The position numbers were made by a program, and so were the translations under genes. A DNA stretch of 64,000 nucleotides from Aulosira sp. FACHB-615 (GTDB lineage: Bacteria; Cyanobacteriota; Cyanobacteriia; Cyanobacteriales; Nostocaceae), in NCBI RefSeq assembly GCF_014698045.1, contig NZ_JACJSE010000027.1, positions 1 through 64,000 on the forward strand. Direction: 5' to 3'. Positions 8,366 through 17,532 of this stretch are shown piece after piece. The notes beneath the pieces are model-generated. The model was given only the letters and a program-made list of their open reading frames with translations, did no database searches and had not been told where the DNA came from. The first letter of the stretch is position 1. Each line of letters begins with the position of its first letter.

Positions 8366-8507
8366 GGCGCTCAGTCTTGGAACTACTGGATATTGGGTGA
8401 CATCAGATAGTAGATTTCTGGATTAGCAATGTTGAAGCTATATAACTTTAACTTCAACATTTATGCGTAAATTACCCAATACTGAGTTATCTGAATACCT
8501 GAGCGCC
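8366..8507. repeat. MITE-like inverted-repeat element with GGCGCTCAG ends
   Basis: A 142-bp non-coding segment bounded by GGCGCTCAG (8366-8374) and its reverse complement CTGAGCGCC (8499-8507). Homology between the arms continues inward (TATTGGGT on the left, ACCCAATA on the right), and the centre holds another hairpin (AATGTTGAAG/CTTCAACATT). Nested symmetry and lack of coding capacity fit a MITE or structured RNA element. It ends 17 bp before the PAM68 stop codon. The remaining 8003-8365 stretch holds the heptamer array and a degenerate ACCCTTACACC motif, but no gene. Confidence 0.6.
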
Positions 8508-8524
8508 AATTGTCAGAGGTTCTT

Positions 8525-8980
8525 TTATCGAGTTTCGCGCCAAACCGTTACCATACGTCCGAAATTGGTGGAAAACTCACTGATTCCGAGTAAACCTCCT
8601 GGCCTTTCTTCATCCCAAGAGGCTGAAAGAACGCCGTAAGTAATGCCTAACACACCTAAACCAAATAGCCCCATATTAACCAGTAAGACGGCAACAGGAG
8701 CTATTTTGATCTGGGCTTGTGTCGCTAGTAGATAGCTAACTACTAATGTAGTAATCCCTAACGCTGTGGGGACACCACAAAAAAATGCCACCCGCCGAAT
8801 CATCCTCTGACTCACCACTTTGGGAATAGCCATTTCTTCTTTTGTCAATGGCGGTTTCTGGCTGGCTGATTCTGTGGAAATATTGGATTTGATGGGATTT
8901 TTTTGAACTTTTACAGGTTTTTGGCGTTTTTTGTTCGGTTCAAAAGGCAAACGACTGCGTTCAGATTCTTCAGCAGACAT
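8525..8980 (-). CDS. PAM68 family photosystem II assembly protein
   Basis: A 151-residue protein with a basic, Pro/Lys-rich hydrophilic N-terminal half and two transmembrane helices (about 82-105 and 112-135), then a conserved SASWDEERPGGLLGISEF tail. This is the PAM68 (DUF3464) pattern; plant PAM68 assists early photosystem II assembly and CP47 insertion in thylakoids. It follows rpsO by 12 bp on the same strand, a pairing I recall from other cyanobacteria, so the two are probably co-transcribed. Confidence 0.92.
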   Translation of the reverse strand: MSAEESERSRLPFEPNKKRQKPVKVQKNPIKSNISTESASQKPPLTKEEMAIPKVVSQRMIRRVAFFCGVPTALGITTLVVSYLLATQAQIKIAPVAVLLVNMGLFGLGVLGITYGVLSASWDEERPGGLLGISEFSTNFGRMVTVWRETR

Positions 8981-8992
8981 AAGCGATAGTCC

Positions 8993-9262
8993 CTATCCAC
9001 GAATACCAAGGCGAGCAATCAAAGCTTGATATTTTTCCCGATTTTCTTGCTGGAGATAAGCCAGCAGGCGTTTACGATGACCAATCAGCTTAAGCAAACC
9101 ACGGCGGGAAGAGTGGTCTTTTTTGTTTGCTTGGAGGTGTTCGCTGAGGCGGTTAATTCGCTCTGTTAACATTGCGATTTGGACATCAGTCGAACCAGTA
9201 TCGGTTTCGTGAACTTGGAAGTTGGAAATTATTTCTTGTTTGCGCTGTTGCGTCAGAGCCAT
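8993..9262 (-). CDS. rpsO: 30S ribosomal protein S15
   Basis: An 89-residue protein of standard length for bacterial S15. It shows the family signatures TGSTDVQIAMLTERI, HLQANKKDHSSRRGLL and GHRKRLLAYL, which contact 16S rRNA. It is the first gene of an rpsO-PAM68 pair. Confidence 0.97.
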   Translation of the reverse strand: MALTQQRKQEIISNFQVHETDTGSTDVQIAMLTERINRLSEHLQANKKDHSSRRGLLKLIGHRKRLLAYLQQENREKYQALIARLGIRG

Positions 9263-9521
9263 GATCTATTTTTCTAGTTTTTCTAAATATATGCAGCAGT
9301 CTCCCATAATATCACAGCCATAAAGCTGTATGGGGAATTAGTTGGCAGTGATTATTAATTATGAGTATTTTTGCTAAACTTTTACATTTATTTTAACTCT
9401 GGCGATCGCTTGACGTATTTCACTTATATTAGTCGTTGCAAATATCACAATGAATCAATATTTACTATTGCGGCTGATACTCATTTGCTTTACTAAACAT
9501 GATTTCTACGCCATCTAATAC

Positions 9522-9549
9522 GTAGAGATGTTGTATACAACATCTCTAC
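9522..9549. repeat. 28-bp perfect palindrome
   Basis: GTAGAGATGTTGTA followed directly by its reverse complement TACAACATCTCTAC. A related sequence forms the hairpin at 41454-41493. Palindromes of this GTAGAGA...TCTCTAC type are common in Nostoc-type genomes. The rest of the 9263-9657 gap contains a HIP1 site and the box at 9599-9631, and no gene. Confidence 0.9.
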
Positions 9550-9598
9550 ATTTTGGATAAAAGCTTGCTTGTGGCCTCAAGCTATGCCATATTAATAT

Positions 9599-9631
9599 AC
9601 ATCACTAAATCTATCGAATTACCGTATTTAT
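9599..9631. repeat. 33-bp box shared with 19961-19993
   Basis: ACATCACTAA, a 10-bp core, then TTACCGTATTTAT. The same flanks with the same spacing recur at 19961-19993, but the core there is close to the reverse complement. The copy here ends 26 bp before the start codon of the 9658 gene, so it could belong to that promoter or leader. Confidence 0.6.
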
Positions 9632-9657
9632 AGGACATAGCTCAAAAGGTAGTAATA

Positions 9658-9924
9658 ATGACAGTTGCACAGCAAAATACAGCATCCTTAACTATTGGCT
9701 TAAATAATTCTCAGAACATTAATCAAAGCCTGTGGCAGCCTGTGTTGATTGGGACAGCGTTTTTTCAGCGATTGTGGTCGCATACTAAAAGCTATGGCAT
9801 AGTTTTCAAGATTATGTTTTTGACCTTGATGAGTCTAATTTTCCTCAGCATTCATTGGTCATATCGCAAGCTAATCATAGTTCCCGCACTACAAAATGAA
9901 TTGGATTTGGAGAGTCATCAGTGA
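9658..9924 (+). CDS. Small single-pass membrane protein
   Basis: An 88-residue protein with one predicted transmembrane helix (about 50-66, FKIMFLTLMSLIFLSIHW) and no recognised domain. An AGG at 9647-9649 is a plausible ribosome binding site. The stop overlaps the GTG start of the PhnD-like gene in a GTGA four-base overlap, indicating translational coupling. It may anchor or partner the binding protein, which is an inference from context. Confidence 0.7.
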   Translation: MTVAQQNTASLTIGLNNSQNINQSLWQPVLIGTAFFQRLWSHTKSYGIVFKIMFLTLMSLIFLSIHWSYRKLIIVPALQNELDLESHQ

Positions 9925-10736
9925 GTGAACTAACAAAGCTGCGGGTCATATCTTACTTAGCGCCGAGTTGGTTTGGGTTTTATGAAGCAATTGTGGGTTA
10001 TGTTGGTCGGATTTTGGGAGTCGAAACCCAACTACAAGCAAGTCAATATGACCCGCTACAAGACCCAACACTCTTAACAAACCAGCTAGATTTAGCGTTT
10101 ATTTGTGGTTTACCTCTGGTCAGATATAATCAAGTAGCGAAAAATCAACTACAACCAATAGTTGCGCCAGTGCTGGATGCACCACGTTATCAAAACCATC
10201 CTGTTTACTTTACGGATGTGATTGTGAATGCAAATAGTCATCTGTATAGTTTTGCAGACTTGGCTGGTAAAACTCTGTGTTACAACGACCTCGGCTCTAA
10301 TAGTGGCTATAATCTGCTCCGACATCGGTTATTACAAGGTCAACACCCAAAAAACTTTTTTGGACAGACCATAGCATCAGGATTTCACCAGCGTTCGATA
10401 CGTTGGGTGGTGGATGGGCTTGCAGATTGCGCGGGGATTGATAGTGTAGTTTTGGAACAAGAACTACGAGATTTTCCTGAGTTATCTGAACATTTGCGAG
10501 TGATAGAAGTGATTGGCCCATGTCCGATACCGCCTTTAGTCGCTGCACCACATCTAGATAAATCAGTGATTGAGCAGATTCAAGCAGCCTTACTCCAACC
10601 TGATGCAGAACTTCAAATTGCTATGACCAAAGTTGGTGTCAAGGGTTTTGCGGCTGTGGATTTATCAGACTATGAGGCGATCGCTACAATCTACAATACT
10701 GCGATTCAGGCAGGTTATGAAGTAATTGGTAACTGA
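9921..10736 (+). CDS. PhnD-like phosphate/phosphonate-type substrate-binding protein
   Basis: A 271-residue protein of the PhnD/SsuA-type periplasmic-binding fold: an early YLAPSWFGFYEAIVGYVG segment, QLDLAFICGLPLV, an ADLAGKTLCYNDLGSNSGY ligand-pocket region and an IPPLVAAPHL segment. Unlike transport-associated homologues it has no signal peptide, because the binding fold begins within the first few residues. No permease or ATPase gene is nearby. It may act in the cytoplasm as a sensor or enzyme, or be membrane-associated through the coupled 88-residue protein. The ligand is unknown. Confidence 0.8.
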   Translation: MSELTKLRVISYLAPSWFGFYEAIVGYVGRILGVETQLQASQYDPLQDPTLLTNQLDLAFICGLPLVRYNQVAKNQLQPIVAPVLDAPRYQNHPVYFTDVIVNANSHLYSFADLAGKTLCYNDLGSNSGYNLLRHRLLQGQHPKNFFGQTIASGFHQRSIRWVVDGLADCAGIDSVVLEQELRDFPELSEHLRVIEVIGPCPIPPLVAAPHLDKSVIEQIQAALLQPDAELQIAMTKVGVKGFAAVDLSDYEAIATIYNTAIQAGYEVIGN

Positions 10737-10752
10737 GCGATCGCACTGCAAC

Positions 10753-11241
10753 TTAAATCTTTAAATCGCGCAAAGCCAGACGAATTTGCTCTACACGTGT
10801 GCGGTTGACACCAAGATCCGATTGTCCGACACGAGACGCAGAACGGATATGAATCACTGATTCATTTTCAGGAAAATAAAACTCCACATCATCAATAAAT
10901 TTGAAGATGCGACTCTTAGAAAGAGCGTGAATGTAATTATCTGTTTGTTCTATCACCTCTGTTCGAGGAACAACGGTGAGAACCTTGAGTAAGGTTGCGC
11001 GTGCTGTATCCCGGTCTACATGATAAGCGATCGGTTCAATGGCGTGTTTTGCATCCGCACCTTGACTTACAACACAGTTTGGCGAACTCGGACAAGCGGT
11101 TAGATGACCATGATCAATTCCCAAGCTAGAAGCAGCCCAAACAGGAGTAGGTAGAGTGAAACTACTAGCTAGGGCGATAAATATGACAACAGCCATATTC
11201 AACAGATTTCGTTGTGTAACTGCTGTGAGCCAACGCATCAT
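10753..11241 (-). CDS. DUF1499 domain secreted protein
   Basis: A protein of about 162 residues from ATG 11241, with a signal peptide (hydrophobic segment ending near PVWAA). The body begins CPSSPNCVVSQG, the signature of DUF1499, and contains VEFYFPENESVIHIRSASRVGQSDLGVNR. The family is common in photosynthetic organisms and has no established function. A TTG at 11259 gives a longer frame, but the ATG pair at 11241/11238 places the signal peptide better and has GAGGAG upstream. Confidence 0.85.
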   Translation of the reverse strand: MMRWLTAVTQRNLLNMAVVIFIALASSFTLPTPVWAASSLGIDHGHLTACPSSPNCVVSQGADAKHAIEPIAYHVDRDTARATLLKVLTVVPRTEVIEQTDNYIHALSKSRIFKFIDDVEFYFPENESVIHIRSASRVGQSDLGVNRTRVEQIRLALRDLKI

Positions 11242-11280
11242 AATCAATCCACTCCTCAAGGTTAAATAACACTTAACTTA

Positions 11281-11334
11281 TACAATACCTTTGCCAATTT
11301 ATGAGGGTGAGTTTATTTTGACAAAGGTATTGTA
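11281..11334. repeat. Inverted repeat upstream of DUF1499 gene
   Basis: TACAATACCTTTG (11281-11293) and its exact reverse complement (11322-11334) are separated by 28 bp. It could be an operator, a hairpin or a small degenerate mobile element. The rest of 11260-11854 holds a CGCAGAGGCGCAAAGACGCAGAG repeat-like motif (11417-11440) and a CTACTCCC-rich stretch (11537-11575), but no gene. Confidence 0.75.
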
Positions 11335-11854
11335 TGTAATGGTCGTTTAGATTCTTTCCCTCATATAGGACTAATATTTGATTGGCGTTGCATAATTGCG
11401 GGATGATTTATCTCACGCAGAGGCGCAAAGACGCAGAGAGAATAAGGAGTTAAAAATTTCCAAGACATCAAATTCATCCCCTCATTCAGCAATGCCATTT
11501 GATTTATGAAAAAAATCAGTAGACCCAGGTCAAGCTTCTTTCCTACTCCCTACTCCCCATTCCCTACTCCCTGCCTACACAACTAGATTAAGAAATCAAA
11601 TCGGATTCCTATACCTCTAAACGCGCTTAACTGCCTTCAGAATCTTTTGTGTGTGCTAAATAGATGATTCAGCTTTCAGCCTGTTGATTTTATACTTATT
11701 AATTTAAGTGGACAAAAGGTAAGCCGGAAAGTTATAAATTTTAGGAAATTGACTTTATAGGATATATTCAATTTTTATCAAATCAGAAATACTGGCGACA
11801 GCCCACAAGTTACTTAAGCAATAAATCACACTTTTACACAAGCAAGGTAAGAAA

Positions 11855-12424
11855 ATGTACGGACTAGTGAACAAAGCAATTCAAGATATGATTTGTGAGT
11901 GCCACGGAGAGGATATTTGGGAAACTATTAAATACAAGGCGGGACTGGAAGATATTGACTTTTTTATTGGTATGGATGGTTATTCCGACGATGTTACCTA
12001 TAGTTTGGTTGAAGCGGCTTGTGAGGTCTTGAGTATGCCTGCACAGGAAATTTTGATAGCTTTTGGAGAATATTGGGTTAACTATACTGCCAAAGAAGGC
12101 TATGGAGAACTTTTAGATAGTGCTGGAAGTTCCTTACCCCAGTTTATCGAGAATTTGGATAATCTCCATGCGAGGGTAGGTTTAAGTTTTTCTCAACTTA
12201 GTCCCCCATCTTTTGAGTGTGAACACACCAGTGAACAATCCATGAATCTCCACTACCAATCTACTCGGCAAGGATTAGCACCGATGGTGATTGGTTTACT
12301 GCATGGATTAGGAAAACGTTTTCATACAGATATAGATATTACTCAAATAAGTTTTCGTGAACAAGGAGATGCTCACGATACCTTTGCTATTAAATACACA
12401 GATACGCAATCTGATGACAAATAA
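11855..12424 (+). CDS. H-NOX heme nitric oxide/oxygen sensor
   Basis: A 189-residue heme-NO-binding (HNOB) domain protein. The proximal heme ligand is H105 (LHARVG). The porphyrin-binding YxSxR motif is Y134/S136/R138 (HYQSTR). W74 is present in the distal pocket, as in the structurally known Nostoc H-NOX. Together these argue for a ferrous-heme NO sensor. An AAGGTAAG ribosome binding site precedes the ATG. The gene overlaps the hybrid kinase gene by 11 bp and is the first gene of a three-gene signalling operon. NO binding is expected to alter the kinase activity of its partner. Confidence 0.95.
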   Translation: MYGLVNKAIQDMICECHGEDIWETIKYKAGLEDIDFFIGMDGYSDDVTYSLVEAACEVLSMPAQEILIAFGEYWVNYTAKEGYGELLDSAGSSLPQFIENLDNLHARVGLSFSQLSPPSFECEHTSEQSMNLHYQSTRQGLAPMVIGLLHGLGKRFHTDIDITQISFREQGDAHDTFAIKYTDTQSDDK

Positions 12425-15400
12425 TGAGGCGATCGCGTTAAGGCAATTCAGTTTTAGTGCTGACCAATTTGCAGCATTGTTTCCCTTCCATCTGGTAATT
12501 AATCAAGAAATGCAGATTATCCAGGTGGGTGAGGTACTTCAGAGGATTCTCGAACCGATGACCATCCTCAATAGCTCCCTAGAAGCACATTTCCGCATCA
12601 AGCGCCCCAACTGTGCAGTTAGTTTTGAGGCCATTTGTCAACAAACGCGATCGCTGTTTCTTTTGCAATCTCTCCACAAAGATATGCAACTCAAGGGACA
12701 GATAGTATGTGTGGAGGAAAACAATCATCTAGTATTTCTTGGTTCTCCCTGGATTACAGATATTACCGCCCTCAAACAACTAGAACTGAGTATTGATGAT
12801 TTTCCTTTATACGACTCAGTTTCAGATTATCTATTTCTCTTACAAGCCAAAAATTCTGCTCTCACAGATGCCAAAAAACTGACCACGAAACTCACAGAAC
12901 AACGAGCCGAATTAAGAGCCACAGCTTCACGATTAACAACACTAATTGAAAGTCTGCAAATTGGTGTTTTGTTAGAAGACGAAAACCGCCACGTTGTTGT
13001 GACAAATCAAGAATTCTGCGATCTATTTGGTATTTCCCTGCCTCCAGAAGCTTTACAAGGCATGGATTGTCGCCAAGCATCCGAAATGAGCAAACAGCTG
13101 TTTGTGGAGCCAGAAAAATTTATCCAGCGTGTACATGAGTTCCTAAATCAAAGAGAGATAGTTGTCAATCAAGAATGGCAACTCCAGGATGGGCGAATTT
13201 TTGAACAAGACTATGTACCCATTATTGTTGATGACAAATTTTATGGTCACTTGTGGAAATATCGTGACATTACCCTGAGAAAACAATCAGAAAATGCCCT
13301 GAAATTAAGTGAAGAACGGTTAACATTGGCGCTAGATGCTGTAGAAGAAGGTCTTTGGGACTGGAATTTAGCTACTGGAGAAGTTTATCGTAGCTCACGC
13401 TGGTACACAATGCTGGGTTATCATCCAGATGAGCTAGAAGACAATATTAAAATTGCCAATGGGTTGATCCATCCAGAAGACCGATTTTTGATGCGACAAC
13501 GGCTGATAGCTCACCTCAAAGGTCATACGCCTTTTTATGAGGCAGAAGCACGCTTTCTCACTAAATCAGGAAAATGGAAATGGATTTTAGATCGGGGTAA
13601 GTTGGTAAATCGAGATTTCCAAGGGAAATTTCTGAGAATGGTGGGAACCCATTTAGATATTACTGAACGCAAAAAGGCAGAAGAAGAGCTACAGCAGCAA
13701 TACCAACGCGCTCTTTTGCTCAAGCAAATTACGGAAGAAATTCGCCAATCCTTACAATTAGAAAAAATTCTCCAGACAACAGTGACGGAAGTGCAGCGTA
13801 TTTTGCAAGCCGATCGCGTTTTAATCTTCCAAATGAATCCTGATGGTTCGGGTAAAGTTGTACAAGAGGCAGTAATTTCAGGTTGGTCAGCCACTTTGGA
13901 TCAGGATATTTACGATCCTTGTTTTTACAAATACCTAGATTTGTATCGTCAGGGAAGGATTAGCGTCATTTCTAATATAGAGCAAGCAGCATTACAACCT
14001 TGCCATGTAACATTTTTACAGAGGTTTCAGGTAAAAGCCAATCTGGTTGTCCCAATTTTGGTGCGGGAAGATTTGTGGGGATTATTAATTGCCCATCAGT
14101 GCGCTCACCCTAGACAATGGACTGAGTTAGAACTGGATCTCCTCAAACACCTAGCCGATCAAATGGGTATTGCCCTCACCCAAGCACAATTGCTGGCGCA
14201 AGAAACTCACCAAGCCAATCTGTTAGCACAGCAAAACAAAGAACTTAGTGTTGCCAAGCAAGCAGCTGAGGCTGCAAATTTGGCCAAGAGTAATTTTCTC
14301 GCCACTATGAGTCATGAAATTCGCACTCCCATGAATGCGATCATCGGTATGACAGGATTACTTTTGGATACTCCCCTGAAGCCTGAGCAAATCGATTATG
14401 TAGAAACTATCCGTAACAGTGGAGATGCCTTATTAACGATTATCAATGACATTCTCGACTTTTCTAAGATAGAGTCTGGAAATTTAGAGTTGGAAGAACA
14501 ACCTTTTGACTTGCAAGTTTGCGTGGAGGAAGCCTTAGATTTACTGGCTCCCCAAGCAGCCTTGAAAGGTATCGAATTGATGTACCAATTCCAACCCCAT
14601 ACACCGACTTTAATTATTGGTGATATTACCCGCTTACGCCAAATTCTCTGGAATTTAGTCAGCAATGCAGTGAAATTCACCACAGTTGGAGAAGTCGTTA
14701 TCACAATCACAGTGCAGCAACAAGTTCACCAGCCAGAAACCACAATTGGAGATCATGTATATTATGAATTTCTGTTTGCGGTGAGTGATACAGGTATAGG
14801 AATTGCCAGCGATCGCTTAGATCGACTATTTAAGCCCTTCAGTCAGATAGATGCTTCCATGAATCGGCGTTATGGTGGCACAGGTTTAGGTTTAGCAATT
14901 AGCAAGCGCCTGAGCGAGATTATGGGGGGCAGAATGTGGGTAGAAAGTGAAATTGGTCAAGGTTCTACTTTCAATTTCACCCTCACATTACAAGTTGATC
15001 CTTCGGCGATTGATGGTTCTTGCAGTATTTATCCAGAGCTTGTTGGTAAGCGATTACTACTGGCAGCAGATAACGTCAATTTACAGAAATGTTTAACCTG
15101 GCAACTTCAGAGCTTGGGAGTCCATGTCCAAGCAATAGAATTAAAGGCTGTTCCTCTGTGTTTAATCAAGCAACAACCAGCCTTTGACCTAGCTATATTG
15201 GATATCGATAGCCCCCAGCTGAATATTCAGGAACTGACAGATCAAATTCGAGCTATACCCAAACAAAAAAATCTACCTTTGGTGATGTTGAGTTTTAAAG
15301 GTAAGCAAACCTTAGAGGTCAAGCAGGTAGCAACTGAGTTTACGGCCTTTTTGCATAAGCCTGTGCGACAGTACCAGTTACACAATACCCTCTTACAAAT

Positions 15401-16325
15401 TGTCCGTGGGAGTTGGTCTACTCAAAGAATTGATGCTCAAGTTACCATTCCTTCTTACTCCCGCTTACCTACACCACATCTACCCAGAATTAATGACAAC
15501 TTAGGGCAAAATTTGCCACTGAAGATTCTTTTGGTAGAAGATGTGTTGGTGAATCAAAAAATTGCGCTCAAAATGCTGCATCGGTTGGGTTTTCGGGCTG
15601 ATGTGGCAAATAATGGACGTGAAGCCCTGGAAGCTTTGCAACGGCAATTCTATGATGTTGTGTTTATGGACATCCAAATGCCGGAAATGGATGGCTGGGA
15701 AACTACTATCCGCATTCGTCAGGAATTCTCTCCTCATACTCAACCCTGGATAATTGCGATGACTGCCCATGCTCGCCTAGAAGATCGTCAAGAGTGCTTA
15801 AGAGTTGGGATGAATGATTACGTCAGTAAGCCCATTCGTTTAGAGGCGCTGGAAGATGTGCTGAAAAAGTATGATATTCAGCAATATCAAGATGCAGCCC
15901 CCTCTGAGCCAATAGATGTACCTGAATCTGCAATAGCCTCCATCACGCCAGAATCTGACGTAGCAGCAGTAATTGACTTAAGGTTTCTGCAAGAGTTAAA
16001 AAACATGGCTGGTAGTGATGGTGAGAATTTAGTCGCTGAACTGATCCAAGTCTACTTAGAAGATACTCCAATGAGAATCCAAATAATTCAAGAGGCTATG
16101 AAAGTGGGAGACAGAATAAAGTTGCAAAAAGCGGCTCATGCTTTGCGATCGCCTAGTGTGAGTATTGGTGCTGTGAACCTGGGCGATATCTGTGAAACTT
16201 TAGAAAATTCTGCCCTAGATCAATCATTAGAGCAAATTTCTGTTCTGGTTCAGCAGTTAGAAAGGGAATATAAAAAGGTCGTTACGACTTTACAAAATCT
16301 TTCCACCTGTGACACTCACTCATAA
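12414..16325 (+). CDS. H-NOX-associated hybrid histidine kinase (HNOBA-PAS-PAS-GAF-HK-REC-REC-HPt)
   Basis: About 1303 residues from ATG 12414 (the frame opens at 12357, but the ATG overlapping the H-NOX stop is the better start). Domains in order: HNOBA domain (about 10-150, the known partner of H-NOX), coiled coil, PAS (about 175-290), PAS/PAC (about 300-420), GAF (about 440-600), HisKA with phospho-accepting H634 in MSHEIRTPMN, HATPase with DTGIGI and GGTGLGL boxes, a degenerate receiver (LAADN in place of the usual acidic pair, though LDID and HKP remain), an intact receiver with D1086 (FMDIQMPEMDGW), and an HPt domain with H1242 (AAHALRSPS). It should receive the NO signal and feed a multistep phosphorelay. 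Confidence 0.93.
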   Translation: MTNNEAIALRQFSFSADQFAALFPFHLVINQEMQIIQVGEVLQRILEPMTILNSSLEAHFRIKRPNCAVSFEAICQQTRSLFLLQSLHKDMQLKGQIVCVEENNHLVFLGSPWITDITALKQLELSIDDFPLYDSVSDYLFLLQAKNSALTDAKKLTTKLTEQRAELRATASRLTTLIESLQIGVLLEDENRHVVVTNQEFCDLFGISLPPEALQGMDCRQASEMSKQLFVEPEKFIQRVHEFLNQREIVVNQEWQLQDGRIFEQDYVPIIVDDKFYGHLWKYRDITLRKQSENALKLSEERLTLALDAVEEGLWDWNLATGEVYRSSRWYTMLGYHPDELEDNIKIANGLIHPEDRFLMRQRLIAHLKGHTPFYEAEARFLTKSGKWKWILDRGKLVNRDFQGKFLRMVGTHLDITERKKAEEELQQQYQRALLLKQITEEIRQSLQLEKILQTTVTEVQRILQADRVLIFQMNPDGSGKVVQEAVISGWSATLDQDIYDPCFYKYLDLYRQGRISVISNIEQAALQPCHVTFLQRFQVKANLVVPILVREDLWGLLIAHQCAHPRQWTELELDLLKHLADQMGIALTQAQLLAQETHQANLLAQQNKELSVAKQAAEAANLAKSNFLATMSHEIRTPMNAIIGMTGLLLDTPLKPEQIDYVETIRNSGDALLTIINDILDFSKIESGNLELEEQPFDLQVCVEEALDLLAPQAALKGIELMYQFQPHTPTLIIGDITRLRQILWNLVSNAVKFTTVGEVVITITVQQQVHQPETTIGDHVYYEFLFAVSDTGIGIASDRLDRLFKPFSQIDASMNRRYGGTGLGLAISKRLSEIMGGRMWVESEIGQGSTFNFTLTLQVDPSAIDGSCSIYPELVGKRLLLAADNVNLQKCLTWQLQSLGVHVQAIELKAVPLCLIKQQPAFDLAILDIDSPQLNIQELTDQIRAIPKQKNLPLVMLSFKGKQTLEVKQVATEFTAFLHKPVRQYQLHNTLLQIVRGSWSTQRIDAQVTIPSYSRLPTPHLPRINDNLGQNLPLKILLVEDVLVNQKIALKMLHRLGFRADVANNGREALEALQRQFYDVVFMDIQMPEMDGWETTIRIRQEFSPHTQPWIIAMTAHARLEDRQECLRVGMNDYVSKPIRLEALEDVLKKYDIQQYQDAAPSEPIDVPESAIASITPESDVAAVIDLRFLQELKNMAGSDGENLVAELIQVYLEDTPMRIQIIQEAMKVGDRIKLQKAAHALRSPSVSIGAVNLGDICETLENSALDQSLEQISVLVQQLEREYKKVVTTLQNLSTCDTHS

Positions 16326-16347
16326 ATATACTAATCTCTCTAAAAAT

Positions 16348-17532
16348 ATGGCTGAAATATCTAATTCTCCCGTAAAAATTTTAGTAATTGATGATGATCG
16401 CCTGATCCAACTAGTTTTAAAACAAGCTCTCCAAGCTCAGGGATATGAAGTAATTCTGGCATCTAGTGGAATACAAGGATTAGAACAAGCTCATAAACAC
16501 TATCCGGCGCTGATCATTTCAGATTGGCAAATGGATGAAATGGATGGCTTAGAACTGTGCCGCAAAATTAAATCGGAACCATCGTTATCATCAACTTTCT
16601 TTATTTTGCTCACTTCCCGCAAGGCTGTAGAAGACCGCGTTGAAGGTTTAGATACAGGTGCAGATGATTTCTTGAGTAAACCCATTGATGTGAATGAGCT
16701 AAAAGCAAGGGTTAGAGCCGGATTAAGACTATATCAAACAAATCAAGAACTCCAGAAATTAGCTCAAGATTTACAATTGCAAAAACAGCTTTTAGAAACA
16801 GAATTAAATGAAGCTGCTGATTATGTCAAGTCTATTCTTCCCAAACCACTATCAGGATTAATTAGTATTAATTCTCGGTTTTTTCCCTGCCGTCAATTAG
16901 GCGGCGATTGTTTTGATTATTATTGGTTAGATGAGGATAATTTAGCAATATATTTACTTGATGTTTCTGGTCATGGATTGGCTGCGGCTCTGCCTTCAAT
17001 TTCTATACATAATTTGTTGCGATCGCAATCTCTACCTCAAACTAATCTCTATAATCCATCTGAAGTTTTTCACAGCTTAAATAAAGTGTTTCAGATGGAT
17101 AAACAAAATAACCAGTACTTCACTATCTGGTATGGGGTTTTTAACCGAATTTCTTCTCAGCTAACTTATGCTAGTGCAGGCCATCCACCCGCTTTATTAT
17201 TTTCGCCTACAACTGATTCTGATTTACAAGTACAACAATTAATTACCCCCAACTTGCCTATTGGAATATATGCCGAAAATCAATACTATAATGCTATATG
17301 TGATATTCAACTTAGCAGTAAATTGTATGTTTTTAGTGATGGACTTTACGAATTTGAAAAGCCTGATGGCAAAATGTGGAATTTACCCAGCTTTATTGAT
17401 TTAATGACTGGATGCAATCAGCAAGCATCAACTGAATTAGACTCTATTTTAGAGGCAATTAAAAATGCTACAGGTAGTCAAATATTCACAGATGACTGTT
17501 CTTTATTAGAAATCAATTTTGGTAATGAGTAG
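16348..17532 (+). CDS. Response regulator with PP2C-type (SpoIIE/RsbU) phosphatase output
   Basis: About 394 residues from ATG 16348 (an in-frame GTG at 16309 would overlap the kinase). An N-terminal receiver (about 5-125) has the acidic pocket IDDDR, phosphoacceptor Asp in ISDWQMDEMDG, and the LSKP lysine. A coiled-coil linker follows, then a SpoIIE-type PP2C domain with metal-binding LGGDCFDYYWLD, LLDVSGHGLAAAL, ASAGHPPALL and DDCSLLEI motifs. Third gene of the H-NOX operon, 22 bp after the kinase. It is the likely terminal output: phosphorylation of the receiver would switch dephosphorylation of a Ser/Thr-phosphorylated protein, possibly an anti-sigma antagonist. No antagonist is in the window. 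Confidence 0.93.
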   Translation: MAEISNSPVKILVIDDDRLIQLVLKQALQAQGYEVILASSGIQGLEQAHKHYPALIISDWQMDEMDGLELCRKIKSEPSLSSTFFILLTSRKAVEDRVEGLDTGADDFLSKPIDVNELKARVRAGLRLYQTNQELQKLAQDLQLQKQLLETELNEAADYVKSILPKPLSGLISINSRFFPCRQLGGDCFDYYWLDEDNLAIYLLDVSGHGLAAALPSISIHNLLRSQSLPQTNLYNPSEVFHSLNKVFQMDKQNNQYFTIWYGVFNRISSQLTYASAGHPPALLFSPTTDSDLQVQQLITPNLPIGIYAENQYYNAICDIQLSSKLYVFSDGLYEFEKPDGKMWNLPSFIDLMTGCNQQASTELDSILEAIKNATGSQIFTDDCSLLEINFGNE

